Part shown: piece by piece, positions 27,278 to 38,556 of the stretch
How positions within the stretch are numbered: position 1 is the first letter of the stretch
Layout of the letters: the number at the start of each line of letters is the position of its first letter
Source of the DNA: Leekyejoonella antrihumi
GTDB lineage: Bacteria > Actinomycetota > Actinomycetes > Actinomycetales > Dermatophilaceae
Assembly (NCBI RefSeq): GCF_007845645.1
Contig: NZ_VCQV01000006.1
Span: 119,436-183,435 of the forward strand
DNA length: 64,000 nucleotides
Direction of reading: 5' to 3'
The notes under the pieces: generated by a model
Seen by the model: the letters and a program-made list of their open reading frames with translations, nothing else
What the model was told of the DNA's origin: nothing
The model's database searches: none
Made by a program: the position numbers and the translations under genes

Positions 27278-27347
27278 GTTCGCATCTTGGGTTAGCGTTT
27301 GACGAGCGAGCCGGGATATCCCGGCTCCCGGGAGAAGGTTGTGGTTG

Positions 27348-28697
27348 ATGGGTCGCATGTTTGGCACCGACGGAGTGCGAGGAGTGGCGAACAAGGTCGT
27401 CACGGCAGAGCTGACGCTTGGCCTGTCCGTGGCGGCAGCCCGCGTGCTGTCCGAGAAGGGCGAGTTCGCCGGGCACCGCCCGGTCGCCGTGGTCGGGCGG
27501 GATCCGAGGGCCTCCGGGGAGTTTCTCGGTGCGGCCACGGTGGCCGGCCTGGCCTCGGCCGGCGTCGACGTCTACGACGCGGGCGTGCTGCCCACCCCGG
27601 CCATCGCCTACCTCACGGCCGCGGTCGGCGCGGACATCGGCGCGATGCTCTCGGCGTCCCACAACCCCATGCCCGACAACGGCATCAAGTTCTTCTCGCG
27701 CGGTGGGCACAAGCTGCCCGATGCCACCGAGGATGCGATCGAGGCGCGGCTCGGCGACGAGTGGGAGCATCCGGTCGGGGCGGCGGTAGGCCGGGTCCTG
27801 CCCTACCCGGAGGGCGCCACCCGATACGTCGAACACCTGCTGTCCACCCTGCCGCATCGTCTGGACGGCATGCGTATCGTGCTGGATGCGGCCAACGGGG
27901 CCGCGAGTACGGTCGGTCCCGAGGTCTTCCGGCAGGCGGGCGCGCAGGTCATCGTGATCGGTGCCGAACCCGACGGGCTCAACATCAATGACGGTTATGG
28001 TTCGACCCACCTGGAGCATCTGCGGGACGCGGTGACCCGCGAGCACGCCGACATGGGACTGGCCTTCGACGGCGACGCGGACCGCTGCCTGGCGGTTGAC
28101 GGGTTCGGGCAGGTGGTCGACGGCGACCAGATCATGGCCGTCCTGGCGATCGACCTCAAGGAGCGTGGTGTGCTCGCCGGCAACACGCTGGTGGCCACGG
28201 TGATGAGCAACCTCGGGATGCTGCAGGCGATGGAGCGCGAGGGTATCCAGGTGCTGCAGACCGCCGTGGGTGACCGCTACGTTCTGGAGGGTATGAAGGC
28301 GGGGTCCTACTCGCTCGGCGGCGAGCAGTCGGGCCACGTCATTCTGCTCGAGCACGGGACGACCGGTGACGGGATCCTCACCGGCCTCACCCTGGCATCC
28401 CGCGTGGCGGCCACCGGCAAGTCGCTCGCGGACCATGCGGCATGCATGACCCGGTTGCCGCAGGTGCTGGTCAATGTGCCGGGGGTGGACAAGCACGCCG
28501 TGGACGACCATCAGGTGGTCCAGGCCGCGGTCGATGCCGCCCGGGCTGCACTCGGCGATCTGGGCCGGGTGCTGCTGCGCAAGTCGGGCACCGAGCCACT
28601 CGTGCGGGTCATGGTCGAGGCTGACACGGCCGAGCGGGCCGAGCGGGTGGCTGACGACCTGGCGCTCGTTGTCCAGCGCGAGCTGTCCCTCGGCTGA
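27348..28697 (+). CDS. glmM: Phosphoglucosamine mutase
   Basis: A 449-residue enzyme converting glucosamine-6-phosphate to glucosamine-1-phosphate for UDP-GlcNAc and peptidoglycan synthesis. The active-site serine lies in [16 protein letters not shown] (about residue 105), the Mg2+ loop is FDGDADRC, the sugar-binding loop GGEQSGH, and the phosphate-binding loop [14 protein letters not shown]. The ATG at 27348 ([12 protein letters not shown]) matches the family start; the frame opens nine bases earlier. GGGAGAAGG precedes it. The order rplM-rpsI-glmM is conserved in actinomycetes. Confidence 0.96.
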   Translation: MGRMFGTDGVRGVANKVVTAELTLGLSVAAARVLSEKGEFAGHRPVAVVGRDPRASGEFLGAATVAGLASAGVDVYDAGVLPTPAIAYLTAAVGADIGAMLSASHNPMPDNGIKFFSRGGHKLPDATEDAIEARLGDEWEHPVGAAVGRVLPYPEGATRYVEHLLSTLPHRLDGMRIVLDAANGAASTVGPEVFRQAGAQVIVIGAEPDGLNINDGYGSTHLEHLRDAVTREHADMGLAFDGDADRCLAVDGFGQVVDGDQIMAVLAIDLKERGVLAGNTLVATVMSNLGMLQAMEREGIQVLQTAVGDRYVLEGMKAGSYSLGGEQSGHVILLEHGTTGDGILTGLTLASRVAATGKSLADHAACMTRLPQVLVNVPGVDKHAVDDHQVVQAAVDAARAALGDLGRVLLRKSGTEPLVRVMVEADTAERAERVADDLALVVQRELSLG

Positions 28698-28880
28698 CAG
28701 CCGACCGGCGACGCACACCAGTTAGTGGGGCCCGTTCGTTAATGCGCCCGACGCGCAATCCGGGCAACATCGTCGATTGGTGGCTGTGTCCAGGTGCCCG
28801 GTGGCTAGGCTCATCAAGGGTTCTACCGTGTCCGCGGTCACTCCCTATGACGCGCGGCGGGGCCCACGAAGGGCGGCCCC

Positions 28881-30539
28881 ATGAGCAAACCCACGATCCT
28901 GACGGTCGATGACGACCCGATGGTGTCGGCGGCGATCACCCGGGACCTGCGTGACCGGTATGCCGCCGACTACCGGGTCGTCCGCGCGGCCTCCGGCCCG
29001 CAGGCGCTCGAGGTGCTGGCCACGCTGGCTCTTCGTGGAACTCCGGTGGCACTGATCTGCTCCGACCAGCGGATGCCCCGGATGACCGGCATCGAGCTGC
29101 TCGAGCAGGCCCGCGTCCACGCACCGGGCGCGAAGTGCCTGCTGCTGACCGCATACGCCGACACCGAGGTCGCCATCAAGGCGATCAACGACATCGGCCT
29201 GGACTACTACCTGCTGAAGCCCTGGGACCCGCCCGAGCAGCGGCTCTACCCGGTCGTCGACGGCCTGCTCGACGACTGGCGGCAGGCCAATCCGGACCAC
29301 ACTTCGGACGTGCGGGTCGTGGGGCACCGGTGGTCCGACCGCAGTTATGAGATCAAGACCTTCCTGGCTCGAAACCACGTGCCCTACGCCTGGTTCGACG
29401 TGGTGCTCGACGCCGAGGCGCAGCGGCTGTGCGCGCTGGCGAACGCGACCCCGGATGATCTGCCGCTGGTGCTCGTGCCCGACGGTGACGCGCTGCGGTC
29501 ACCGTCGACACTCGAGCTGGCCGAGGCGCTCGGGTTGCGGACAGCCGCCGCGCAACCCCTCTATGACCTGTGCATCGTCGGTGGCGGTCCGGCGGGTCTG
29601 GCCGCCGCGGTGTATGCCGCGTCCGAGGGACTGAGCACGGTGGTCATCGAGCGTGAGGCGCCGGGTGGTCAGGCGGGCCAGAGCGCAGCGATCGAGAACT
29701 ACCTCGGGTTTCCCAAGGGTCTGACCGGTGCCGATCTGACCCACCGAGCGGTCGCCCAGGCCAGTCGCTTCGGCGCGGAGATGGTGCTTGCGCGATCGGT
29801 GGTGGGATTTGAGACCCGTGGGCCCGTGCACGCGGCCATGCTCGATGGCGGGGGAGAGATCGAGGCGCGGGCGCTGGTCATGGCCACCGGGGTGTCCTAC
29901 CGGCGGCTGGCGGCGGACGGACTCGAGCAGCTCACCGGTCGCGGCGTCTACTACGGAGCGATGGCCAGCGACGCGGCGCAGTGCCAGGGTGACGACGTCT
30001 ACATCGTCGGAGCTGCCAACTCCGCAGGGCAGGCGGCGATCAACCTGGCGGCCTTCGCGAAGCGCGTGGTGCTGGTCGTGCGGGCCGCAAACCTGACGGA
30101 CTCGATGTCTCGCTATCTGATCGAGCGGATCACCGCGGCGCCCAACATCGAGGTGCGCTATCGCAGCGAGGTCAAGGCATGCAAGGGCGCCGGTCATCTC
30201 GAGACCCTGGCACTGATGAATAGGGATTCCGGCGAGGTGGAGGAGGTTTCGTCCAGCTGGCTGTTCATCTTCATCGGCGCATCGCCACGTACCGACTGGC
30301 TCGGCGCCGACATCGTCAGGGATGACCACGGGTTCGTGGTGACCGGTCAGGACCTGCATCGCCCGGGCCTGGCGGCGTCGTGGCCGCTGCCGCGTGAGCC
30401 CCTGGCCCTGGAGACGAGCGTGCCCGGGGTGTTCGCTGCCGGCGACGTCCGGCTCGACTCGATGAAGCGGGTGGCCTCGGCCGTCGGGGAGGGCGCGATG
30501 TCCGTCTATCTGGTGCACCGGTACCTGGCGATGATCTGA
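28881..30539 (+). CDS. Response-regulator receiver fused to a thioredoxin-reductase-like flavoprotein
   Basis: A 552-residue fusion. Residues 1-125 are a receiver domain with the acidic cluster VDDDP, the phosphoacceptor Asp in ICSDQRMPRMTG, the Thr in LLLTAYAD and the Lys in LLKPWD. Residues about 145-225 look like a thioredoxin fold without a CxxC (HRWSDRSYEI). Residues 228-550 bind FAD (IVGGGPAGLAAAVYA) and NAD(P)H (YIVGAANSAGQAAIN). The CxxC of true thioredoxin reductase is absent: the place reads YYGAMASDAAQCQ. The next gene, a histidine kinase, overlaps by one base (TGATG), so kinase control of a redox enzyme is likely. NCBI names such proteins fused response regulator/thioredoxin-disulfide reductase (from memory). 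Confidence 0.9.
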   Translation: MSKPTILTVDDDPMVSAAITRDLRDRYAADYRVVRAASGPQALEVLATLALRGTPVALICSDQRMPRMTGIELLEQARVHAPGAKCLLLTAYADTEVAIKAINDIGLDYYLLKPWDPPEQRLYPVVDGLLDDWRQANPDHTSDVRVVGHRWSDRSYEIKTFLARNHVPYAWFDVVLDAEAQRLCALANATPDDLPLVLVPDGDALRSPSTLELAEALGLRTAAAQPLYDLCIVGGGPAGLAAAVYAASEGLSTVVIEREAPGGQAGQSAAIENYLGFPKGLTGADLTHRAVAQASRFGAEMVLARSVVGFETRGPVHAAMLDGGGEIEARALVMATGVSYRRLAADGLEQLTGRGVYYGAMASDAAQCQGDDVYIVGAANSAGQAAINLAAFAKRVVLVVRAANLTDSMSRYLIERITAAPNIEVRYRSEVKACKGAGHLETLALMNRDSGEVEEVSSSWLFIFIGASPRTDWLGADIVRDDHGFVVTGQDLHRPGLAASWPLPREPLALETSVPGVFAAGDVRLDSMKRVASAVGEGAMSVYLVHRYLAMI

Positions 30540-31957
30540 TGCACGTCGGCGATCTCCGGGGGCTGGACCTCTTTACCGGGCTCAGCGACGGTCAGCTCGA
30601 GGAGCTCCTCGCGGGAGGCACCGAGGTCCCCATCGAGGCCGGGGTCGACGCGTTCCGGGAGGGAGAGCACGCGGACTTCTGGTGGGTCCTCGTCGATGGG
30701 TCGCTCGACCTGCTGCGCCATATCGGGCCGGAGGACGTGGTGGTCGGCAAGATGGACGTTCCGGGCCGCTGGTCCGGCGGTTTTCGTGCCTGGGACGAGG
30801 GCGGGTTGTATCTCGCAACGGGTCGGGGAGTCGTGCCGGGGCGGATGCTGCGTGTGCCGGCCGACGTGTTGCGCAACCTGGCCGATGCCTGGTTCCCGTT
30901 CGCCGGCCACCTGATTCAGGGGGTGTATGGGACCGCGCGCACCATCGAGGCGACGGCACGACAGCGCGGGGCCCTGGTCACGCTGGGCACACTCGCCGCC
31001 GGGCTCGCTCACGAGATCAACAATCCGGCAGCCGCTGCCACTCGGGCGATCGACTCCCTCGAGAGCGTCTGCGCGACCCTGCTCTCCTCGCTCGGACGAC
31101 TTGCCGAGGGGGAGATCTCGGCCGGCCAGTTCATCGCGCTGGATGCGCTGCGGCAGGAGATCGTGCCGCGGGCCGTCCCCGCGGACCCGCTGGTGATCGC
31201 CGACCGGGAGGACGAGCTGTCGTCCTGGATGAGCGAGCATCGGGTAGGGCGGGACTGGGTCATCGCTCCGCCGCTGGCGGCCGCGGGTGTCGACCGTGCG
31301 TGGTGCGAGCGCGCAGCAGGCCTGCTCGAGGGTCCGGCCTTGGAGCACGGTCTGGAGTGGGTCGCGAGCACCTTCTCGGCGGTGACGCTGCTGTCCGAGG
31401 CGAAGGAGTCCACCCGTCGCGTGTCCGACCTGGTCGCGGCCGTGCGGTCGTATACGCAGATGGACCGAGCCTCCATGCAGCGCATCGACATCACCGAGGG
31501 TCTCGAGAGCACCCTGGTGATGCTCGGACACAAGCTCCGGGACGGGGTCACCGTGGTTCGCGACTACAGCACCGAGGTGCCGCAGATCGAGGCCTTCGCG
31601 GGCGAGCTCAATCAGGTGTGGACCAATCTCATCGACAACGCGGTGGACGCGATGGACGGAGCGGGAACGCTGCGCGTGAGCACGCGGGGCGCGGGAGGGG
31701 CCGTCATCGTCGAGATCGGCGACACCGGGCCCGGGATGACGCCCCGGGTCGCCGACCGCGCGTTCGAGGCGTTCTATACGACGAAGGAGGTCGGTCGAGG
31801 GACGGGTCTCGGCCTCGACATCGCCCGACGCATCGTCGTGCAGCGGCATGGCGGCACCATCGACATCGCCACCGGACCGGACGGGACGACCATGCGGGTC
31901 AGCCTCCCGATTCGTCCACCGGAGGCGAAGCCCGTGCCCGAGGACGCCGCCGACTAG
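30539..31957 (+). CDS. Histidine kinase with an N-terminal cNMP-binding-like domain
   Basis: A 472-residue soluble kinase. Residues 1-125 resemble a cyclic-nucleotide-binding beta-roll (LDLFTGLSDGQLEELL, FREGEHADFWWVLVDGSLDLLR). The phospho-acceptor histidine is in LAAGLAHEINNPAAAA (about residue 158). The ATPase domain at the C-terminus has N box NQVWTNLIDNAVDAM, G1 DTGPGMTP and G2 GTGLGLDIA. There is no membrane segment, so the signal is cytoplasmic. It is coupled to the upstream receiver-flavoprotein, its obvious partner. Confidence 0.92.
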   Translation: MHVGDLRGLDLFTGLSDGQLEELLAGGTEVPIEAGVDAFREGEHADFWWVLVDGSLDLLRHIGPEDVVVGKMDVPGRWSGGFRAWDEGGLYLATGRGVVPGRMLRVPADVLRNLADAWFPFAGHLIQGVYGTARTIEATARQRGALVTLGTLAAGLAHEINNPAAAATRAIDSLESVCATLLSSLGRLAEGEISAGQFIALDALRQEIVPRAVPADPLVIADREDELSSWMSEHRVGRDWVIAPPLAAAGVDRAWCERAAGLLEGPALEHGLEWVASTFSAVTLLSEAKESTRRVSDLVAAVRSYTQMDRASMQRIDITEGLESTLVMLGHKLRDGVTVVRDYSTEVPQIEAFAGELNQVWTNLIDNAVDAMDGAGTLRVSTRGAGGAVIVEIGDTGPGMTPRVADRAFEAFYTTKEVGRGTGLGLDIARRIVVQRHGGTIDIATGPDGTTMRVSLPIRPPEAKPVPEDAAD

Positions 31958-32003
31958 GGCGACGGGTGGGGTCGGGCCGGGTCTACCTCGACCTGGTCCC
32001 CGG

Positions 32004-32960
32004 TCAGAGCGCCGGAACGCGGGGTGTGCACGGCAGGACCGGGATCGACGAGCCCAGCCCCCTGGCCATCAGCGCCATGACCCGCGGTGAGTAGATGCCG
32101 GAGACATGGTCGCTCAGGTCGATCGGGCACCCGTCCTGCAGCGTCACGTTGTGCACCGTCGCGCCCGGGCCGGCGGTGAGGAAGGTCCTCGTGTAAGGCG
32201 TGGTGACCTCATCGGCGCGGCTGCCGATGATCGTGTAGGTGATGCCGGGCTCGGTGTCCCCGCCGGCGTTGAGATCGGTGAGGTAGGCCGAGCCGATCTC
32301 CTGGTCGACCGCCGCCTGGCCCAGAGTGGACGGTATAACGGGGTTCAGGCCGGTCCCCTGGGCGAGGGTGGCCAGCCCGGACAAGGTGGTGCCGTGGTTG
32401 GTGGCGCCGTAGGTCACGACATTCTGAACCTGGTTCTTCGCGGGGTTGCTCGGGTCTGCGCCGCTGTAGAACTTCAGGAATCCGCGCGCCACGATGCCGC
32501 CTTGGGACCAGCCGAGCAGGTCGACCTTGACGGCACCGGTCTTCGCGCGAACCGTGCTCACGAAGGTCTGGAGCTCCTTCGCCGACTGCATGACCGGGCC
32601 GGTCGCGTCGACCCCGGGGATCTTGCCGATGGCCGCGTCGCTCTGGCCGTAGTTGAAGTCGAAGAGGCAGTACCCACGGGCCTTCAGGGCCGGCGCGATG
32701 CCCGCAAACGAGTCGTAGGCGTTGGACCAGGTGCCGGGAATGAGCACAACCGGTCGGGGGTGGGCCTGGCTGCGGCAGGACCAGTCATTCACGCCGACCG
32801 GCATCAGGTCCGGCTGGACGAGGGTCAGTGCCTTCGCGGCGAGAAAGGACGACTGTGGGGGTCCGCTTGGCATGGTCTGGGCGGAGGCACTCGGCGCTGC
32901 GACGGTAATGACGAGGCTGGTGGCGGCAGCAGCGCACAGGGCGGTGGTGAGGATTCGCAT
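32004..32960 (-). CDS. Secreted lipase (class 2 / LipA-LipB type)
   Basis: A 318-residue exported enzyme. The signal peptide is MRILTTALCAAAATSLVITV to ASA (about residue 27). VVLIPGTWSNAYDS is the oxyanion-hole region; the nucleophilic Ser is in LLGWSQGGIVAR; the likely acid and base are the Asp of GSRADEVTTPY and the His of LSDHVSGIY. Two or more cysteines (DWSC, GYCLFD, DGCPID, LPCTP) suit disulfides in the folded secreted form. It hydrolyses carboxylic esters outside the cell; the substrate is unknown. It ends 46 bases from the histidine kinase gene, convergent. Confidence 0.9.
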   Translation of the reverse strand: MRILTTALCAAAATSLVITVAAPSASAQTMPSGPPQSSFLAAKALTLVQPDLMPVGVNDWSCRSQAHPRPVVLIPGTWSNAYDSFAGIAPALKARGYCLFDFNYGQSDAAIGKIPGVDATGPVMQSAKELQTFVSTVRAKTGAVKVDLLGWSQGGIVARGFLKFYSGADPSNPAKNQVQNVVTYGATNHGTTLSGLATLAQGTGLNPVIPSTLGQAAVDQEIGSAYLTDLNAGGDTEPGITYTIIGSRADEVTTPYTRTFLTAGPGATVHNVTLQDGCPIDLSDHVSGIYSPRVMALMARGLGSSIPVLPCTPRVPAL

Positions 32961-33047
32961 CGTGTTGTCTTTCGGCAGGACTCCAGCTGGCAGATCGAAT
33001 GTTACCGCTCAGTAGGATGTGGTGGGGGCGCTACGAGCCACCGAAAA

Positions 33048-33890
33048 TTAGTCCAGCACCGTGACCGGATCGCCGACGCGGATGATTCCCTCGGTGTCGG
33101 GGATCAGGTGACGCGCAAACCACGTCTTGCCGTCCCATCGGCGGTGTCGAGCGAGGGTGCGGATCGGCTCCTTGCCCTTGGTCAGGGCGGCGATGTCGAT
33201 CGTGGTCATCACGCAGCGGTCGATCGACTTGGCCACCCGCAGCTCGACCTGCCCGACGCGTATGCGGTGCCAGCCGTCCTCCTCGAAGGCCTCGGCGATG
33301 CCGTCGACCACCAGGTTCGGGCGGAACCGCTGCATCGGCAGCGGCTTTGGGGCCGGTTCGCCCCGGTCGGCCGCCTCCTGTGCGATCCACCGATTCAGCT
33401 GCGCCAGTGACGTGGTGGAGGCCAGGGTGATCGGATACCCATCGGCGAACGCGGTGTAGTCGTCCGGCCGGCTGTGGGCCGGGTTGAGTCGGCGCGCCTG
33501 CGGGTCGTGGCACCACACCAGGTGGACGTCGTCGCGGCCGATCACCTGTTGCACCCAGGAGTCGGCACGCTCTCCGGCCGGGCGAGCCAGCAGGTCGTGC
33601 CGGTGCAACCGGACGGCGACCGGTTCCGCGTCCGGCGTGTCGAGCTCCAGCGCCTCCACTCCCGCTGCCTGCAGCCGAAGGCTGCGTAGCACCGCCGTAT
33701 CGGTCGTCGGAGTGTCGGCGACGATCGAGAAAAGCGCAGGACACTCGCGGGCGGTCAGGAGGACATGATCGGCGGTCACCACCATCCACTCGCGGTCGCC
33801 ACACAGGCCGGGCCGTGCGGCATACGCCGACTGCAGCGGGCGGATGGCGGTGCTCTTGACCGGGTGCACGTTGAGCGCGGTGATCTGCAT
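33048..33890 (-). CDS. MOSC domain protein
   Basis: A 280-residue protein with an N-terminal MOSC beta-barrel (MQITALNVHPVKSTAIRPLQ, GDREWMVV) followed by the MOSC domain with RFRPNLVVDG and the conserved cysteine in SIDRCVMTTID, which in mARC and YiiM-like proteins coordinates molybdenum cofactor. The role is probably N-reduction or sulfur transfer. The ATG at 33890 is used; the longer open frame to 34010 is a shadow of the neighbour. It is 17 bases downstream of the SCO6745-like gene, probably co-transcribed. Confidence 0.88.
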   Translation of the reverse strand: MQITALNVHPVKSTAIRPLQSAYAARPGLCGDREWMVVTADHVLLTARECPALFSIVADTPTTDTAVLRSLRLQAAGVEALELDTPDAEPVAVRLHRHDLLARPAGERADSWVQQVIGRDDVHLVWCHDPQARRLNPAHSRPDDYTAFADGYPITLASTTSLAQLNRWIAQEAADRGEPAPKPLPMQRFRPNLVVDGIAEAFEEDGWHRIRVGQVELRVAKSIDRCVMTTIDIAALTKGKEPIRTLARHRRWDGKTWFARHLIPDTEGIIRVGDPVTVLD

Positions 33891-33907
33891 GCGGGCTCCG
33901 AGCGGTC

Positions 33908-34795
33908 TCAGTCGCGACGCCGGGTGCCGGGAAGGACACCGGCGTCGATGAAGGCCTTCACGAACGGCCGGGCCCTTGCGAGCAGGTGCTCCGCGTCGTG
34001 CTGGTCGCACCAGACCGCGGCCGCAGCGTCATCCGTCTGCGCCTCGAGGGCGTCGAAGAGGGCCGCACCCTTGGCGGTCATGGAGCCGGTCCCCAGCTGC
34101 AGCAGGTCGCGATCCTGCAGACGTTCGGTGGCCGAGTCCCACTGTTGTTCCGACCAGCGACGGGTGCCCAGCAGCGCGGCCTTGCCCATTGTCCGGCGGC
34201 GCAGGTGAGGGTCGGGATGCTCGGCCTCATGCAGCACCAGGGCCTCGACCGGATCGAGCCCGGAGATGACCAGCGCCGCAACGTGCCCGTCACCGCGCGA
34301 CTCGCGCAGCAGCGCCGTGGCGTGCCAGAGCTCCAGGTGCGGTGCCCGCGGCCACGACAGGGCGGCCCACGCCGCGCTGAGCGGACGGCCGACGAGTGGC
34401 AGCTGGTCGGTCACGTGCCGCAGGTCGGCGGCCAGCTGCGCCAGCTCGGGGGAGTCCACCGCGTCGCCCAGTGCCTCCCGTAACGTCCGGTCGACGGTGC
34501 GCTCGCGGATCGCCATCGTCTCGGTCAGCCCGACCCCGCCGGCCTCCTGCCACTTGCGCTCGACGGTCTCCGGGTTGAAGTTGAAGAACGTCGCCGCGAC
34601 GACGGCCGGCGCGCAGTCCCCGAGCGGCCCACCACGGGCGCCGATGTAGAGCGCCAGCTCGGACAGCCCGGCCTCGTGCGCGGCGTCCCGCAGGTAGGGG
34701 TTGAAGTAGGCGGCCAGGTGTAGCGGCTCCAGCGTCTCGTAGGCCGACCGGGCGATGGCTCGGGCATGATCGTCGTGACGCAGCGGGATCGGCAT
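33908..34795 (-). CDS. SCO6745-family helical protein of unknown function
   Basis: A 295-residue all-helical protein, MPIPLRHDDHARAIARSAYETLEPLHLAAYF. The segments GARGGPLGDCAPAVVAATFFNFNPETVERKW and ALVISGLDPVEALVLHEA are typical of the family NCBI labels SCO6745 (recalled). The C-terminal third (RRWSEQQWDSATERLQDRD) looks like a winged-helix MarR-like fold. No catalytic motif was recognised. It lies between a MOSC protein and a carbonic anhydrase, all on the minus strand with short gaps. Confidence 0.75.
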   Translation of the reverse strand: MPIPLRHDDHARAIARSAYETLEPLHLAAYFNPYLRDAAHEAGLSELALYIGARGGPLGDCAPAVVAATFFNFNPETVERKWQEAGGVGLTETMAIRERTVDRTLREALGDAVDSPELAQLAADLRHVTDQLPLVGRPLSAAWAALSWPRAPHLELWHATALLRESRGDGHVAALVISGLDPVEALVLHEAEHPDPHLRRRTMGKAALLGTRRWSEQQWDSATERLQDRDLLQLGTGSMTAKGAALFDALEAQTDDAAAAVWCDQHDAEHLLARARPFVKAFIDAGVLPGTRRRD

Positions 34796-34806
34796 GCGTG
34801 CTCCTG

Positions 34807-35310
34807 TCAGAGGTGCTGGGTCAGCAGGCCGGTGTCCACGTCGTAGCGGAACCCGCCCACGCTCACATTGTCCGGTACAAGCGGGTGTGAGCGCACGACG
34901 GCGACGTCGTCGGCGAGCGCCTCCAACTGGTCGGCGACGACACTGAGCGGTTGCCACCGGACGTCCTGCCCGCTGGACTCCGCGATCCGGGAACGCATTT
35001 CCGCCTCGGTCGAAGACGCCATCGCGCACCGGGTGTGCGGGATGATCATGACGCGGGTTGCCTTGAGCAGGTTCACCGCCAGCACGACCCCTTCGAGTGC
35101 ATCGGGGGTGACGCGGCCGCCGGGGTTGCGCAGCACCTTGGCATCTCCGGCGCTGAGGCCGAGGATCGCCAGCGGGTCGATACGCGAGTCCATGCAGGTG
35201 ACGATCGCGACTCCCGCGGCAGCAACACCCGGGATGCCGTTCAACGCGAAAGAGCCGGCATATGTCCTGTTCGCGTCGAGTAGATCGTCGAATCCGTCAG
35301 CTGTGCTCAT
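34807..35310 (-). CDS. Beta-carbonic anhydrase
   Basis: A 167-residue enzyme interconverting CO2 and bicarbonate. The zinc ligands are visible: Cys and Asp of VTCMDSRIDP, and His and Cys of IPHTRCAMAS. RNPGGRVT is the conserved loop. It belongs to the short type found in mycobacteria. The ATG (MSTADGFDDLLDANRTYA) lies one base after the fumarase stop, so it is translated from the fumarase mRNA. The frame upstream to 35700 is a shadow. Confidence 0.9.
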   Translation of the reverse strand: MSTADGFDDLLDANRTYAGSFALNGIPGVAAAGVAIVTCMDSRIDPLAILGLSAGDAKVLRNPGGRVTPDALEGVVLAVNLLKATRVMIIPHTRCAMASSTEAEMRSRIAESSGQDVRWQPLSVVADQLEALADDVAVVRSHPLVPDNVSVGGFRYDVDTGLLTQHL

Positions 35311-35311
35311 C

Positions 35312-37024
<1,713 letters not shown>

Positions 37025-37176
37025 GTGAGGTTCTCAACTCCTTGCAGGTCCAGGTGATCGCAGCGTATCGGGGGGCCGGGCAGGTGCGTCGCGCGGTCAA
37101 AGGTAACGATCTGCGACCTGCGCGAGAGTCGGCCTCGCGTTTGCGTGCAGGAGCCGTGTGGTCGGAGTAGCGTTCG

Positions 37177-37192
37177 GGTGACGTACATCACA
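37177..37192 (+). promoter_or_regulatory. Crp/GlxR-type binding site upstream of the sugar ABC operon
   Basis: GGTGACGTACATCACA matches the actinobacterial CRP/GlxR consensus TGTGANNTANNTCACA at all specified positions except the first base. It lies about 42 bases before the start of the solute-binding protein gene. Confidence 0.6.
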
Positions 37193-37233
37193 GTAAGCAC
37201 ATGAGTTCCATCATCAGTACGGAGCGGATGTCT

Positions 37234-38556
37234 ATGAAACGTCTCAGGTCACGGCGGCGGGCCACTGCGCTCGCGGTCTCGGTCTCGATGCTGGCCAGTG
37301 TGGGCATCGCGGCGTGCGGCAGCAGCAGCGGCGGCGGCGCCGGGCAGGCAAGTCTCACCTGGTTCATCAACCCCGACGGTGGCGGATCCAACCCGAAGGG
37401 CGGCGGACAGGCCCAACTGGCCGCCGAGTGCTCCACCAGCAAGTACAAGATCAACATCCAGCTGCTGCCCAACAGTGCGAGCGATCAGCAGACTCAGCTG
37501 CTTCGGCGGCTCGCGGCCGGCGACTCCTCGGTCGACCTGATGAGCGTCGACCCGGCATACGTGACACAGTTCGCGGCGGCCAACTACTTCGCGCCGGTGC
37601 CCGCGGCCATGGTCAAGCAGATCAAGAGCGGTGGCACGGTGCAGTCGTCTGTGACCGCCTCGACCTACAACGGCAAGATCATCGCGGTCCCGTTCTGGGC
37701 CAATACACAGGTGCTGTGGTACCGCAAGAGCGTGGCCAAGAAGGCCGGTCTGGACATGAGCAAACCGGTGACCTGGGACCAGATCATTGCGGCGGCACAG
37801 AAGACACACACGGATATCGGTGTGCAGGCAGCGCTCTACGAGGGCTATTCGGTGTGGATCAACGCGCTGGTCGCGGGGGCCGGCGGCAGCATCGTCGACA
37901 ACCCCAACGCGGACTACCAGCACATCAAGATGGGCCTCAACAGTGCGGCCGGTCGCACGGCCGCACAGATCATCCGGAAGGTGTCCGACACCGGGGTCGG
38001 CGGCCCGGCCCTGTCCTCCTCGGAGGAGACGCAGGCGCTGAACCTCTTCCAGGCCGCGTCATCCAGCGGTTTCCTGGTCAACTGGCCGTATGTCTGGGCG
38101 GCGCTCAACACGCCGCCGAAGGTCCCGTGGATCAATGACGTCGGCTGGACGGAATACCCCGAGTCGGTCGCGGGCCAGCCGGCCAGGCCGCCTTTCGGTG
38201 GTATCGAGCTGGCCGTCGGCAGGAGCAGCGCGCATGTCGGTCTGGCCTATCAGGCTGCGCAGTGCATCACCAGCCCAAGTCATCAAGCGCAGTACATGAT
38301 CGGCACCGGTAACCCGGCAGCGGCCAAGTCCGTCTACAACGAGCCGGCGATCAAGAAGGCGTTCCCGGGCGGTCTGGCCGCGCTCATCGTGCAGTCGCTG
38401 GACAAGGCGGCGACCCGGCCCCTGTCGCCCTACTGGGGTGACATCTCCACTGCGCTGCAGCAGCGGTTCAGCCCGCCCAACAACGTCACCTCCAAGACAC
38501 CGGCCACCACGCAGCAGTTCGTTCTCAAGGTCCTGAACGGAAAGGCGTTGCTATGA
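37234..38556 (+). CDS. Sugar ABC transporter solute-binding lipoprotein
   Basis: A 440-residue extracellular lipoprotein of binding-protein family 1. The signal sequence ends in the lipobox VGIAAC, lipidated Cys about residue 28, followed by a GSSSGGG linker. The mature part has the usual LRRLAAGDSSVDLMSVDPAYV and VPFWANTQVLWYRK segments. The gene order binding protein-permease-permease-ATPase equals mycobacterial lpqY-sugA-sugB-sugC (trehalose), so a disaccharide such as trehalose or maltose is likely (inference). GGAG nine bases before 37234 favours that ATG; 37201 and 37228 are alternatives. It overlaps the next gene by four bases. Confidence 0.9.
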   Translation: MKRLRSRRRATALAVSVSMLASVGIAACGSSSGGGAGQASLTWFINPDGGGSNPKGGGQAQLAAECSTSKYKINIQLLPNSASDQQTQLLRRLAAGDSSVDLMSVDPAYVTQFAAANYFAPVPAAMVKQIKSGGTVQSSVTASTYNGKIIAVPFWANTQVLWYRKSVAKKAGLDMSKPVTWDQIIAAAQKTHTDIGVQAALYEGYSVWINALVAGAGGSIVDNPNADYQHIKMGLNSAAGRTAAQIIRKVSDTGVGGPALSSSEETQALNLFQAASSSGFLVNWPYVWAALNTPPKVPWINDVGWTEYPESVAGQPARPPFGGIELAVGRSSAHVGLAYQAAQCITSPSHQAQYMIGTGNPAAAKSVYNEPAIKKAFPGGLAALIVQSLDKAATRPLSPYWGDISTALQQRFSPPNNVTSKTPATTQQFVLKVLNGKALL

